Of a DNA stretch of 28,118 nt, positions 16,057 to 24,741 are shown in pieces. Made by a program: the position numbers and the translations under genes. The notes beneath the pieces were generated by a model. The model had not been told where the DNA came from, did no database searches, and saw nothing but the letters and a program-made list of their open reading frames with translations. Position 1 is the stretch's first letter. Every line of letters starts with the position of its first letter. Origin of the DNA: UBA7328 sp002471345 (GTDB lineage: Bacteria; Bacteroidota; Bacteroidia; Chitinophagales; Saprospiraceae); NCBI GenBank assembly GCA_964011275.1, contig CAXGOB010000063.1, forward strand, positions 1 to 28,118, written 5' to 3'.

Positions 16057-18281
16057 AGAAAGACTTTATTCCAGTATCTGGTCATCATTTTTCTTACATG
16101 TAATGAGGTATTGTCCCTTTCTCGAATACCGTGAGCTCGCATCGGATACGACATCATATCAAACACCTTATTGTGTTTAATCAATTCATTGGTCAATCTC
16201 TCAAAACTCTGATAATGTACATTGTCATCGGCTGTACCATGCATAATCATGAGATTTCCCTGCAAGTTTTTGGCATGTGAAATAGGAGACCCTTCGATAT
16301 AATTGGCCTCATTTTCGGTTAATAGTCCCATGTATCGTTCTTGATAGATGTTGTCATATAACCTTTGATCAGCCACAAAAGCAACGGCTATTCCAGAGTT
16401 GTAAATCTTTGGATATCTGAATAAGCAATTCATTGTCATCTGGCCACCACCACTCCAGCCCCACATTCCTACTTTGTCAGTATCGATAAAGGGATACATC
16501 TCGAACAACTTCTTTGCGGCTGCTGCTTGATCGTGCGCTGCTAGTATTCCTATTTGACCGTAAATGGACTTTCTCCAATCTCTACCTCGAGGAGTTCGTG
16601 TCCCTCGATTGTCGATACTTACTACAATATATCCTTGTTGAGATAAGTAACGATCCCAGAGCGCTCCGCCCTGCCAAGCATCTTGCACCGTCGATCCAGC
16701 AGGTTCGCCATAGATGTAAAATATAATGGGATACTTTTTAGTAGCATCAAAACCTTGTGGTTTAATCATCCATGCATCTAATATGACTTCTCCAATATCT
16801 AGCTTGATAAATTCTTTTTCAGACAACCCTAGATCTTTCACTTTTTCAGATAGTTCATGATTGTCCTCTAAGCTTCGAATGGTCTTATGACTTTTTAGAT
16901 CAACCAGAGATATATCATTCGGTGTAGCGGTGTTATGAAAAGTATGGATGGCATATTTCGCGTCGGCAGATATTTGATAGGCATGCTGCCCAGATTGACT
17001 TTCAGGACTTACTCTTTCAGCCACAGAACTTCCATCGATCTTGCTTCGATATAAATATCGCTGGGTGTGATTATCTGGGGAAGCGATATAATACACATAT
17101 CCTCCTTCGGGGTCAATACAGTTGATACGGACCACGTCAAATTCACCTTTAGTAATGGTTGTGAAATCTTTGCCATCTCTGGACACTTTATACAAATGCC
17201 TCCACCCATCTCTCTCACTCGTCCAAGTAAAAAATTGCTCATCCTCTAGCCACATAATATTGTCATGAATATTCAGGAAAGCGTCGTCCTTGTCAGTGAA
17301 AATTGCATTCAGTGACATGTCTTTCGTGTTACCTATCCAGACGGTATTCTCATTCTGTTTTCTATTCAATTGCTGAATCATCACTTCGTTGGAGTTGGAG
17401 ATGTAATCCATGCGGGCCAGATAATTATTTCTAGGGTCTCCTGGTACATCAAACCATTTGGTACTTCCTCCAGATGCACTGACCACTCCCACCTTTACCG
17501 CCGAATTATCTGTCCCGACCTTTGGATACGGAAGCGGAATAAGCGTCGAATAAATGGAATCGACATTGTTGATCATATAGAATGTCCCAAGCCCTTTTGT
17601 GTCGGATTGCCAATACGCAATTTGGTTACCATCAGGACTCCATCGAAATCCGTCCCTACATGATAATTCTTCCTCATAAACCCAGTCAAAAGTTCCATTG
17701 ATGATCCGATCACTTCCATCCAAGGTAAGTTGAGTAATCTTTCCAGTCACAATGTCTTCAGCGTAGATATTGTTCTTACTGACATAAGCGACCCTGGTAT
17801 CATCGGGTGAAAACTTAGCAAACATCATTGTAGCGCGGTCTATGGATTTACCTAGTTGTGATAACTCACCGTTAACCAAATTCAAGACCCAATAATCACC
17901 TCTCGTATGACGACGCCAGACTTTTCGGGTATTCGTAAATACAAGGAGTTTTGAATTATCATTAGACCACTCATAATTTCTAATGGATAGTGGTGATGAT
18001 TGTCCTTGAGGTATGAGACTATTGGCCGATACCAATACAGATCTTTCACCTGATTCCGCCTCGTAACGGATTATATCGAATCCATCAACTTGGGCATTTC
18101 TTTCAAGAGTAGAATAGCCATTGTTATCATTCATCCATCGAATTTGACCGAATCTTTTCATTTGATACGTACCGTTGTGATAAATGTCTTCTAATTCCAG
18201 CCTTTCTTGAGACGAAGTGGGGACCCAAGCAAGGTTTAAAAGAAGTTGTAGGATGAATATTTGTATTGTTAACTTACTCAT
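16020..18281 (-). CDS. Dipeptidyl-peptidase IV-type S9 peptidase
   Basis: 753 residues from the ATG at 18281. That start begins a clear signal peptide (MSKLTIQIFILQLLLNLAWV) and is better than an upstream in-frame TTG at 18314. The DPP-IV N-terminal beta-propeller contains D-W-V-Y-E-E-E with Glu203-205, the acidic cluster that holds a substrate's free N-terminus. The hydrolase domain has G-W-S-G-G-G with Ser610, GTADDNVHYQ with Asp685 and RAHGIRE with His717. The spacing is almost that of human DPP4. It should remove X-Pro or X-Ala dipeptides from peptides in the periplasm. The last codons and 3' flank are duplicated at 14606-14745. Confidence 0.95.
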   Translation of the reverse strand: MSKLTIQIFILQLLLNLAWVPTSSQERLELEDIYHNGTYQMKRFGQIRWMNDNNGYSTLERNAQVDGFDIIRYEAESGERSVLVSANSLIPQGQSSPLSIRNYEWSNDNSKLLVFTNTRKVWRRHTRGDYWVLNLVNGELSQLGKSIDRATMMFAKFSPDDTRVAYVSKNNIYAEDIVTGKITQLTLDGSDRIINGTFDWVYEEELSCRDGFRWSPDGNQIAYWQSDTKGLGTFYMINNVDSIYSTLIPLPYPKVGTDNSAVKVGVVSASGGSTKWFDVPGDPRNNYLARMDYISNSNEVMIQQLNRKQNENTVWIGNTKDMSLNAIFTDKDDAFLNIHDNIMWLEDEQFFTWTSERDGWRHLYKVSRDGKDFTTITKGEFDVVRINCIDPEGGYVYYIASPDNHTQRYLYRSKIDGSSVAERVSPESQSGQHAYQISADAKYAIHTFHNTATPNDISLVDLKSHKTIRSLEDNHELSEKVKDLGLSEKEFIKLDIGEVILDAWMIKPQGFDATKKYPIIFYIYGEPAGSTVQDAWQGGALWDRYLSQQGYIVVSIDNRGTRTPRGRDWRKSIYGQIGILAAHDQAAAAKKLFEMYPFIDTDKVGMWGWSGGGQMTMNCLFRYPKIYNSGIAVAFVADQRLYDNIYQERYMGLLTENEANYIEGSPISHAKNLQGNLMIMHGTADDNVHYQSFERLTNELIKHNKVFDMMSYPMRAHGIRERDNTSLHVRKMMTRYWNKVFLGNQQSGNEIKQ

Positions 18282-18437
18282 ATACTTATGAATTTGGAAT
18301 TTTGTAGGTCCCAAAAATACAAATCAAAAGCATAGAGACTGAATCGGGCAATGTATCCCAAGAGGAGTCTATGACAACGCTACTTCCATTTTGTTATAAA
18401 GATTATTTTTCTTGGATCTTTCTTGCAAGATGATTCA

Positions 18438-19214
18438 CTATTTAATCTTTTGTTCCCGAATCATACCTATGGTTTCAATAATGAAAGTTTCTATTTCCAG
18501 TTCGATCATGATAATAAAATGGTTGTTGTATTTATGTTGCCAAATTACATTTTCCAGTTGTCGAAGATCGACTTCTTCTAGTTTGGTTTTGAAAGGGGAT
18601 TTACGTCTTTTTTCGACTTTGTATCGCTCAGACCAAGTGGAAAAATCTATGTAATTTTCCCCATTTGCTAAGGAATAGGATTTCATCATTGTAGGTACAA
18701 AGAGATTCGACCAAATATTCGAACGGTCGCCCCTGATTTCACTGGATTCTTCATATACAGAAGGCCATCTTGTCAATTGTGTTCTCAATTTACGATCCTC
18801 AATGATTTTCAATTTGCCTGAGTTTATAACCTCGTCTACCACACCCATAGTTGCATCAAAGGAACTGTATAACGAAAGAATCATAACGAGGCTATCCATT
18901 TCTTCAGAAAATGCATTCGGCTCACCTGATCTAATAATATCTATTAGCCTGTTGGCCGCAGATACTGTAGCCTCATTGGCCGCTATACTCTTTTCTACTC
19001 TATCCAGATTTTCCTCAAACTCATCTTCTAAACCATCCAAAACCAGGACTTCTTCTCTGCGGTTCATTTTGTCTTCATTCCAGTTATTAATTTGAAGTGC
19101 TATTAATATTCCCATAACGACAAGGGCTATTTCACCAATGGCATAAAGCAAGTATTTTCTAGTACTACCAGATTCAATCAATGACTTTCTGATTTTTCTA
19201 AGGAATGTGAGCAT
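18438..19214 (-). CDS. DUF6090 family membrane-anchored protein, intact copy
   Basis: 258 residues. The N-terminus is canonical (MLTFLRKIRKSLIESGSTRK), the helix has GEIALVVMGILIALQINNW, and the juxtamembrane part is very acidic (LVLDGLEDEFEENLDRVEKS). The first-type signature VVDEVINSGKLKIIEDRKLR is at 125-144, and RQLENVIWQH lies near the C-terminus, followed by a long helix ending MIREQKIK. The box is perfect. The gene starts 105 bp downstream of the stop of 19320-20039 and has its own promoter, so the two are probably not an operon. Function unknown. Confidence 0.88.
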   Translation of the reverse strand: MLTFLRKIRKSLIESGSTRKYLLYAIGEIALVVMGILIALQINNWNEDKMNRREEVLVLDGLEDEFEENLDRVEKSIAANEATVSAANRLIDIIRSGEPNAFSEEMDSLVMILSLYSSFDATMGVVDEVINSGKLKIIEDRKLRTQLTRWPSVYEESSEIRGDRSNIWSNLFVPTMMKSYSLANGENYIDFSTWSERYKVEKRRKSPFKTKLEEVDLRQLENVIWQHKYNNHFIIMIELEIETFIIETIGMIREQKIK

Positions 19215-19218
19215 TCTC

Positions 19219-19226
19219 TAAAGATA
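19219..19226 (-). promoter_or_regulatory. Promoter-like box TATCTTTA, 4 nt before ATG
   Basis: Exact box, spacer GAGA. Confidence 0.6.
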
Positions 19227-19319
19227 GGCAGAAGCTAAGGATCAAAATAATTGTTAATAAAGTGGTCTCACCTTTCTCCATGCGAAAACAATTTTCGAAT
19301 CGCATATTCTTTTCATTGT

Positions 19320-20039
19320 TTAGTCTTCTTCACCCAATTCATCTTTGATGAGTCGGAGGGTCCTACTATTCTCTTCTTTTGCCTTTTCTAGAAGTAGGAT
19401 TCGCCAATATCTTATGGATCGAATATGTAATAATGATGAGTAGTAAAAATGACTGTTTATGATCTGATTATATGTTACCGGTTTTAGTAAATCATGCTCG
19501 ACTTCTAAGAAATTGTCGATTATAAATTTGGTGAAATGATCATCATAAAGTTGGACTTCATTTAAAATCTTATCAGTTTGAGAATATGTAAACTCAAACA
19601 AATTTACAATGTCCTCTTTCAATGAAGCGGACTGTAAAATGTCAAAGCCAGTGTTCTTCAATTCTTCATATCCTGTCGAAGAAACTCTTAATCGTTGAAC
19701 GACTCTTACCGAATGAAAAAGTTGATTCATCGAGTTCTCATAAGGGCGTTTGTCTTCAATTATTGATATGACTTCGTCTGTTCGTTCATAATTTCTTTTC
19801 ATTTTTGTTATACTCGAAGTAAAATGGTCGGAATTAGACACTATTGTCTTCGCTATTTGCTCCAACACTTTTGATTCTTTAATCCGATCCTTTTTTCCCT
19901 CATTCCAATTGTTAATCTGCAAGGCAATTAATATTCCAATCACAACGAGAGCTATCTCCCCGATTGCATAGAATAAGTATTTTCTGGTAGAACCAGATTC
20001 GATCAATGTCTTTCTGATTTTTCTTAGGAATGTAAGCAT
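19320..20039 (-). CDS. DUF6090 family membrane-anchored protein, intact copy (YEELK-type)
   Basis: 239 residues. N-terminus MLTFLRKIRKTLIESGSTRK, standard helix, QINNWNEGKKDR at 41-52. The signature is of the second kind, STGYEELKNTGFDILQSASL at 121-140, followed by a helix with IVNLFEF. The tail is a charged helix (EKAKEENSRTLRLIKDELGE). It groups with 5902-6690, 23795-24532 and 24742-25518 by this signature. Perfect box and ATG. Function unknown. Confidence 0.88.
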   Translation of the reverse strand: MLTFLRKIRKTLIESGSTRKYLFYAIGEIALVVIGILIALQINNWNEGKKDRIKESKVLEQIAKTIVSNSDHFTSSITKMKRNYERTDEVISIIEDKRPYENSMNQLFHSVRVVQRLRVSSTGYEELKNTGFDILQSASLKEDIVNLFEFTYSQTDKILNEVQLYDDHFTKFIIDNFLEVEHDLLKPVTYNQIINSHFYYSSLLHIRSIRYWRILLLEKAKEENSRTLRLIKDELGEED

Positions 20040-20043
20040 TAGT

Positions 20044-20051
20044 TAAAGATA
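20044..20051 (-). promoter_or_regulatory. Promoter-like box TATCTTTA, 4 nt before ATG
   Basis: Exact box, spacer ACTA, preceded by a pyrimidine-rich run (CTCCTTTCT). Confidence 0.6.
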
Positions 20052-20182
20052 AGAAAGGAGTTGTAAGACCTTGAATACAATATTTTTATTGTTGCATCTT
20101 CCACGCTAAGTTTGAATACTCCTACTTTTCAAGTAGGTTTTACTGTATTATTCAGGAAAGAGGAGTACTATTTCTAAAATGA

Positions 20183-22399
20183 TTAAAACCTATGTGTATA
20201 ATTCGCTTTTAGAATATTAGACCGATCAATAAATTGATACTCTCCGGCCTCTCTAAACCAATTTTGATTGTAGACAAAGAATAGATCGGAGCCTGGTGTA
20301 ATGATCCATCGAAATCTATGATTCATTCCTAGTACTGTACTTAAATCGTCATATTGAATGGTACTAGAAATGGAAACTTGGGGTGAGATATCATAGTTAA
20401 CTTGAAATCGAAATAAATTGGTAGAGAACATCCCTTCTTCAAGATCTACATTTGTTTTTACATAAGAGGATTCCATATTTAAGCCGGGAATTAGCCGAAG
20501 TGTTAATCCCAGTTCGATGATTTCTCTATTTCCTGACCAGAAGCCTCCATTTCTATATTCGAATTGTCCTACTACATTTCGAAATGACGCGGTCGATGCT
20601 CTGAAATCAAAAATCCAATTGGCATATTCCGCCATTGGAATTATAATTGATCCATCTCTTAAAATGTCAAAATCCCTTTGCAGTCGTTCATAATTACGGG
20701 TAAACCTGATTTGAAATCCGTCTCCAGATTCAAATTGTAATTCTAGTGGTTGTAGTCTTAAATTCTGGGTCAACAAACTAAAATCAAGATCCCATAAGTT
20801 TTGATAGAGCACTGACATCGAAATAAAGCGAACCACATCACTTTTAGGAAAATTAGGTCTGAATCCAATATTTGGCTCTATCCTTCTAAAGCCATTCCTC
20901 CTATTAAATCCCACAGCAGGATCATATCCAGTTCCGAATTCTCTATATGAACAATGACCAAACCAAGGTCGATTGGGAAAGTTAATCCGAAATCCTCTTG
21001 ACGATTTGTCTAGAAGGGAAGACCCAACATCCAGAGGCGATTCAGGATTATGGAATACAAAAAAAGCTTGAAACTGAAGTATCTTATTGGTGAGAAATGA
21101 AGATGTATTCAATTGAATATCAGCACCATATGTATGTCTTGTTTGCAATGGATCGGTGAGATCTTCGCCATTTTTGGTAGACCTCCTTGTATATATTAAA
21201 CCTATTGTACTTTCAGATCCTATGTTTTGTTTTAGCCTGGTTACTGTGAAATTTTCAGATTCAAGATCACCTTGTTTTCGAGTGCCTACATTTAAAATAG
21301 CCATATCCAGATTACCAACTCTTCCCAGTATTCGTGTGCCATAATTAATAGGTATTTGTCTTCCTTCATTCAAACCAACACGCCTACTGAAATATGGATT
21401 AATACCACTTCGTGGTGCGAAACTGTAAATTCCGGCACCTTCCAAAAAGAAATCCCTCTTCTCAGGAAATTGAAGTGGGAATCGGGTCAGGTTGATCTGT
21501 CTGTCATCAACTTCAGTCTCAGCAAAATCTGTGTTAACAGTGACTGAAGCTTTGATATTAGATGTCAGATTATAATTGACGTCAATACCTGCTGTGACCT
21601 TATAATCACTTTCTTGTCCAGCCACTTCAGTATTCCTTACAGTAGAGTAGGGCACAGCTTCTAATCCTAATCCTTGAGACACACCGCTGATGCCTGTCAA
21701 TTTTCCACCGTCTTGTGGTCTATTAATATTCTGATTCAATTTATGGCCTGTCCAATAGGCCTCTTCATTTTTACGGCGGATGATTCTTCTGAAATTTATT
21801 CCCCATTTGTCATTGTTGGGATCAAAGTTTAATGTTCTCAATGGGATCTTAATCTCAGCAACCCATCCTTCTGCCGTTATGTTAGTCGAAAGATCCCAAA
21901 TGCCATCCCAATTCAGATTGACACTACTGCCTTGCCCTGCAGAAACTAATCCATCGGTCTTTACGCCCAATGGTGTAATTGCAAACAGGTAGGCATTCCT
22001 TTTATCATAGTAGGTATCAAAAAACCATGTAAAACTGTCTTCAAGATCTACATCAGCATCAATGGATTTTTGAAAGGCTTTGATACCTGAGGGATTACTG
22101 TCATACAAGGTCACAGCCATGTAAATATTCTCCTTATCAAAGGCTATTTTGACTTCTGTACGCTCAGTTGGTGCATTTCCTACAACTGGAACTCTCATCA
22201 CAAAGTCAGATACAGGTTCTACTGAAGCCCAGAATGTTTCATCAATCTTGCCATCGATGTTAAGTTTAGTCCCTTCTGGAATTGAGCTTATAGCAATGGA
22301 TTTTTCAACTGCTTGGTCTGGGGCCTGTGCAGATAGGACCGTGAAATAAAAGCTTATTGAAAGGAAAATAAGAATACTAAATATTGGTCGTTTATTCAC
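20183..22399 (-). CDS. CBM9-like / DUF5916 outer-membrane protein
   Basis: 738 residues from a GTG start. Signal peptide about 1-25 (ISFYFTVLSAQ). Residues about 35-235 form a family 9 carbohydrate-binding-like domain (LNIDGKIDETFWASVEPVSD, FAITPLGVKTDGLVSAGQGS, GWVAEIKIPLRTL). The rest is a DUF5916-type region rich in alternating beta strands (FPLQFPEKRDFFLEGAGIYS) that ends in a C-terminal Phe (ANYTHRF), as outer-membrane barrels do. It probably binds a ligand, perhaps a glycan, at the cell surface. The substrate is unknown. Just upstream lies a DUF6090 start-region relic, which may have supplied its promoter. No partner gene adjoins it. Confidence 0.9.
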   Translation of the reverse strand: MNKRPIFSILIFLSISFYFTVLSAQAPDQAVEKSIAISSIPEGTKLNIDGKIDETFWASVEPVSDFVMRVPVVGNAPTERTEVKIAFDKENIYMAVTLYDSNPSGIKAFQKSIDADVDLEDSFTWFFDTYYDKRNAYLFAITPLGVKTDGLVSAGQGSSVNLNWDGIWDLSTNITAEGWVAEIKIPLRTLNFDPNNDKWGINFRRIIRRKNEEAYWTGHKLNQNINRPQDGGKLTGISGVSQGLGLEAVPYSTVRNTEVAGQESDYKVTAGIDVNYNLTSNIKASVTVNTDFAETEVDDRQINLTRFPLQFPEKRDFFLEGAGIYSFAPRSGINPYFSRRVGLNEGRQIPINYGTRILGRVGNLDMAILNVGTRKQGDLESENFTVTRLKQNIGSESTIGLIYTRRSTKNGEDLTDPLQTRHTYGADIQLNTSSFLTNKILQFQAFFVFHNPESPLDVGSSLLDKSSRGFRINFPNRPWFGHCSYREFGTGYDPAVGFNRRNGFRRIEPNIGFRPNFPKSDVVRFISMSVLYQNLWDLDFSLLTQNLRLQPLELQFESGDGFQIRFTRNYERLQRDFDILRDGSIIIPMAEYANWIFDFRASTASFRNVVGQFEYRNGGFWSGNREIIELGLTLRLIPGLNMESSYVKTNVDLEEGMFSTNLFRFQVNYDISPQVSISSTIQYDDLSTVLGMNHRFRWIITPGSDLFFVYNQNWFREAGEYQFIDRSNILKANYTHRF

Positions 22400-22443
22400 A
22401 ATTTAATCTAACGAATTTTTGGTTTTTGAGAAAAAGTGAGCAT
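22398..22443 (-). pseudogene. Relic of a DUF6090 start region in front of the DUF5916 gene
   Basis: From the ATG at 22443 the minus strand encodes M-L-T-F-S-Q-K-P-K-I-R and a TAG at 22410-22408. That is close to MLTFLRKIRK with a small disruption. The bases beyond (TTAGATTAAATTGTG) still resemble the TTAATCGAATCTGG that follows in intact copies, and they include the GTG start of the DUF5916 gene. The box position, 22448-22455, holds a degenerate ATATTTTA. It may also act as an 11-residue leader peptide. Confidence 0.55.
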
Positions 22444-22673
22444 GGTGTAAAATATCGAATTTTATAGTTAAATCATCATATGGTAAAATGAGTATTGAAG
22501 TTCTAAACATTGCTTGATTTAATTTACAGGTAACAATGTAACTTAAAAATAATAGCAAGATCAAACTGAAAATAGACTCACATATAGCCCTCTTCTTCCA
22601 AAAATGTCATCTTTTAGTCGATTTATGAAATTTTTTTATTCAGACTATTTTATGGGGTTGTAAAAGACAGGTT

Positions 22674-23470
22674 TTACATAGAATTCAATTGCAATTCTAT
22701 ATTAGAAATTAATTGATTTGCTCGATTTAATAATGCTCTAAAAATTGTTCTTGTTCTCACATGATGATAAATGAGGTTTTTTAAAACGGCTAGATACTTT
22801 TGATTCCCTTTCTCATCCATGATTGATTTAAACTCTTCTGCTGTCAAATTATTGATAATGGAAATATCATGTTCAATTAGTATCTTTTCATGTTCTTTTG
22901 TAGCATTTGATAAGTAAAGATTTAAGGGCTCGAAATCAGAAGCTCTACTATAATACTCACTGAGATTTTCTCTCAAATCGTCATTTCGGATCACTTCAAG
23001 TCGACCATTTGACATGATTTCATTGAAAGTGTTAGACCGGATATCTACATTTAAAGAAAAATTAATTGTATTCATCATTCTACTAAAACTAGGCAGTGAA
23101 TCTCTGGAAATCCTTTTTTCTGCTTCAGTAATGAACATCTTTTGATTCTTATTTGTGGCCAAGAGCAATTCTTCCATAAAATCGTCATCAAGTAACCTTA
23201 TTATTTCATTGCCACAAACAAATCGACGATAGGATCTATTAAAGATATTGTTGATCTCTGCTAAGTCTTTTTGTAAGTCCTGTTTCAGCCGATTCAGGTA
23301 ATATTTTTCCATTGTCGATCTTTTCTACTTTCATTCCAATTATTGATCTGTAGCGCTATCAATATCCCAATAACCACTAATGCAATTTCACCTATGGCAT
23401 AGAGCAAGTACTTTCGGCTACTACCTGAATCAATCAAGGACTTTCTTATTTTTCTTAGTAATGTGAGCAT
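22674..23470 (-). pseudogene. DUF6090 copy, long-leader subtype, one frameshift
   Basis: From the ATG at 23470 (or an in-frame ATG at 23479) the frame reads MLTLLRKIRKSLIDSGSSRK, the standard helix and QINNWNESRKDRQWKNIT, then TGA at 23294. A one-base shift near 23300-23312 restores MEKYYLNRLKQDLQKDLAEI, matching LEKYYLQRIVADL of 14846-15655. It continues through NEIMSNGRLEVIRNDDLREN to a stop at 22674. Total about 265 codons. The frame after the shift is long and clean (212 codons), so the loss is recent, or the shift is a read error. The flanking gaps 22456-22673 and 23516-23637 hold nothing I can name. Confidence 0.82.
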
Positions 23471-23507
23471 AGTAGGCATAGTCCTGACAATGAGCAGTGA
23501 CTTTTAG

Positions 23508-23515
23508 TAAAGATA
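23508..23515 (-). promoter_or_regulatory. Promoter-like box TATCTTTA, 37 nt before ATG
   Basis: Exact box at the long 37-nt distance from the MLTLLRK start, with AAGACTT 12 nt upstream. At the usual 4-nt position stands AAG. Confidence 0.55.
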
Positions 23516-23637
23516 AGAAAGAAGCCCAAGTCTTAGAAAGGGGAATTTTGGCACTTCCGTGAGTCGTCCTTTTGATCACTTTTTCGAGGTCATCAATTTG
23601 TCTCTTATAATGGTAATCATATCACTATGGCATGGCT

Positions 23638-23772
23638 TTATTGGCTATAGTGTCTAGATTGAAACAAAGCGACTTCATCAGTAGTAATACCCATAAGATC
23701 TAATGCTTTAAGTTTCTTTAATCCAACATGTCTCAAAGATTCTGCCTTGGCTATGTCTTCAATTTTGTAAAA
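23638..23772 (-). other. Orphan 44-codon open fragment of unknown origin
   Basis: Between two in-frame stops the minus strand reads FYKIEDIAKAESLRHVGLKK, then LKALDLMGITTDEVALFQSR and HYSQ. It has no ATG near its 5' end. The amphipathic composition looks protein-like rather than random, and it does not resemble DUF6090. It may be the tail of a lost gene or chance. It is the only thing seen in the 23516-23794 gap. Confidence 0.25.
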
Positions 23773-23794
23773 CTATAATCCAGACGAGCATTTG

Positions 23795-24532
23795 TTAATT
23801 ATACTTCTTTTCAATCCGCTCTTGTAGTTGTTTCGTTTCCTCAAGGACTTTTAAAGTTTCTTCCTTATAATACTCAAAGAGATCAAGGTACATGATCAAG
23901 GATTGTCTATACTGAATGTCATTTTTCAATTCACTAAAATTCCTAGGCTCCAGAAGTGTCATTTTATTATTTACACTTTTTGCAACAAACTTTTCTTGCA
24001 TATGACCTATCATATATTTGTAAAAATCATCTCGCAACTCTCTCAGTGCAGTCCCAGCTATTGGCACTACATAGGTATAGTATTTACCGATTTCAGACCT
24101 CACATGTTGATCTGCCACTAAATCCATACCCATTGAAGAAAGTGATTCATAACCGCTCACTTTTAGTTCAACATACGGATAGTTATAAATATTCCTGAAA
24201 TGAATGGATAATGAGTCGTTATATTCTGAAGCACTCTCTAAGGACAATAGTGTCACATTGAGTGAATGGATAGCTTGCAAAATGTTGTTTTGATCATGAT
24301 ATAGATTATCATTAAGACTATTGGAATTGACCTCGAGGTCAGAAAGTATTTCTGATAATGCATTTTTCTCTTTTGCTAACATTTTCTTTTTCTCATTCCA
24401 GTTGTTGATTTGTAATGCAATCAAGATCCCAATGACAACTAAAGCTATTTCACCTATGGCATAGAGCAAGTACTTCTTGGCATTGCTGGTCTCAATAAGT
24501 GATTTCCTGATTTTTCTGAGAAACGTATGCAT
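23795..24532 (-). CDS. DUF6090 family membrane-anchored protein, intact copy (YESLS-type)
   Basis: 245 residues. N-terminus MHTFLRKIRKSLIETSNAKK (His at position 2, where others have Leu or Phe), standard helix at 25-43, QINNWNEKKK at 41-50. The second-type signature SGYESLSSMGMDLVADQHVR is at 126-145, followed by SEIGKYYTYVVP. The tail is a charged helix (KVLEETKQLQERIEKKYN) that could form a coiled coil. Box and ATG are perfect, and the next array gene upstream starts about 1 kb away. Function unknown. Confidence 0.88.
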   Translation of the reverse strand: MHTFLRKIRKSLIETSNAKKYLLYAIGEIALVVIGILIALQINNWNEKKKMLAKEKNALSEILSDLEVNSNSLNDNLYHDQNNILQAIHSLNVTLLSLESASEYNDSLSIHFRNIYNYPYVELKVSGYESLSSMGMDLVADQHVRSEIGKYYTYVVPIAGTALRELRDDFYKYMIGHMQEKFVAKSVNNKMTLLEPRNFSELKNDIQYRQSLIMYLDLFEYYKEETLKVLEETKQLQERIEKKYN

Positions 24533-24536
24533 GAAC

Positions 24537-24544
24537 TAAAGATA
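24537..24544 (-). promoter_or_regulatory. Promoter-like box TATCTTTA, 4 nt before ATG
   Basis: Exact box, spacer GTTC, preceded by a TCTTCTTTCT run. Confidence 0.6.
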
Positions 24545-24741
24545 AGAAAGAAGAGGTAGGTCTAATGTTGCACTTTTTGACCAATCGACATGTTGCCTCA
24601 AAGAAGCTCCATAATCCGAATATCGACAAGCCGCAGAAATTGTCAACAAGAACATGTATTTCATCCTAAAGACGAAAATAATAGAGCTATAGAGATTTAT
24701 TAATCTTTTTCTTTTTCCTCTATTTTACTTCTGGATTCCAA

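Noticed and set aside
22660..22677. Short hairpin (GTAAAA...TTTTAC) at the end of 22674-23470 as a terminator
   Set aside because: The stem is only 6 AT-rich base pairs, overlaps the stop codon and has no T run after it.
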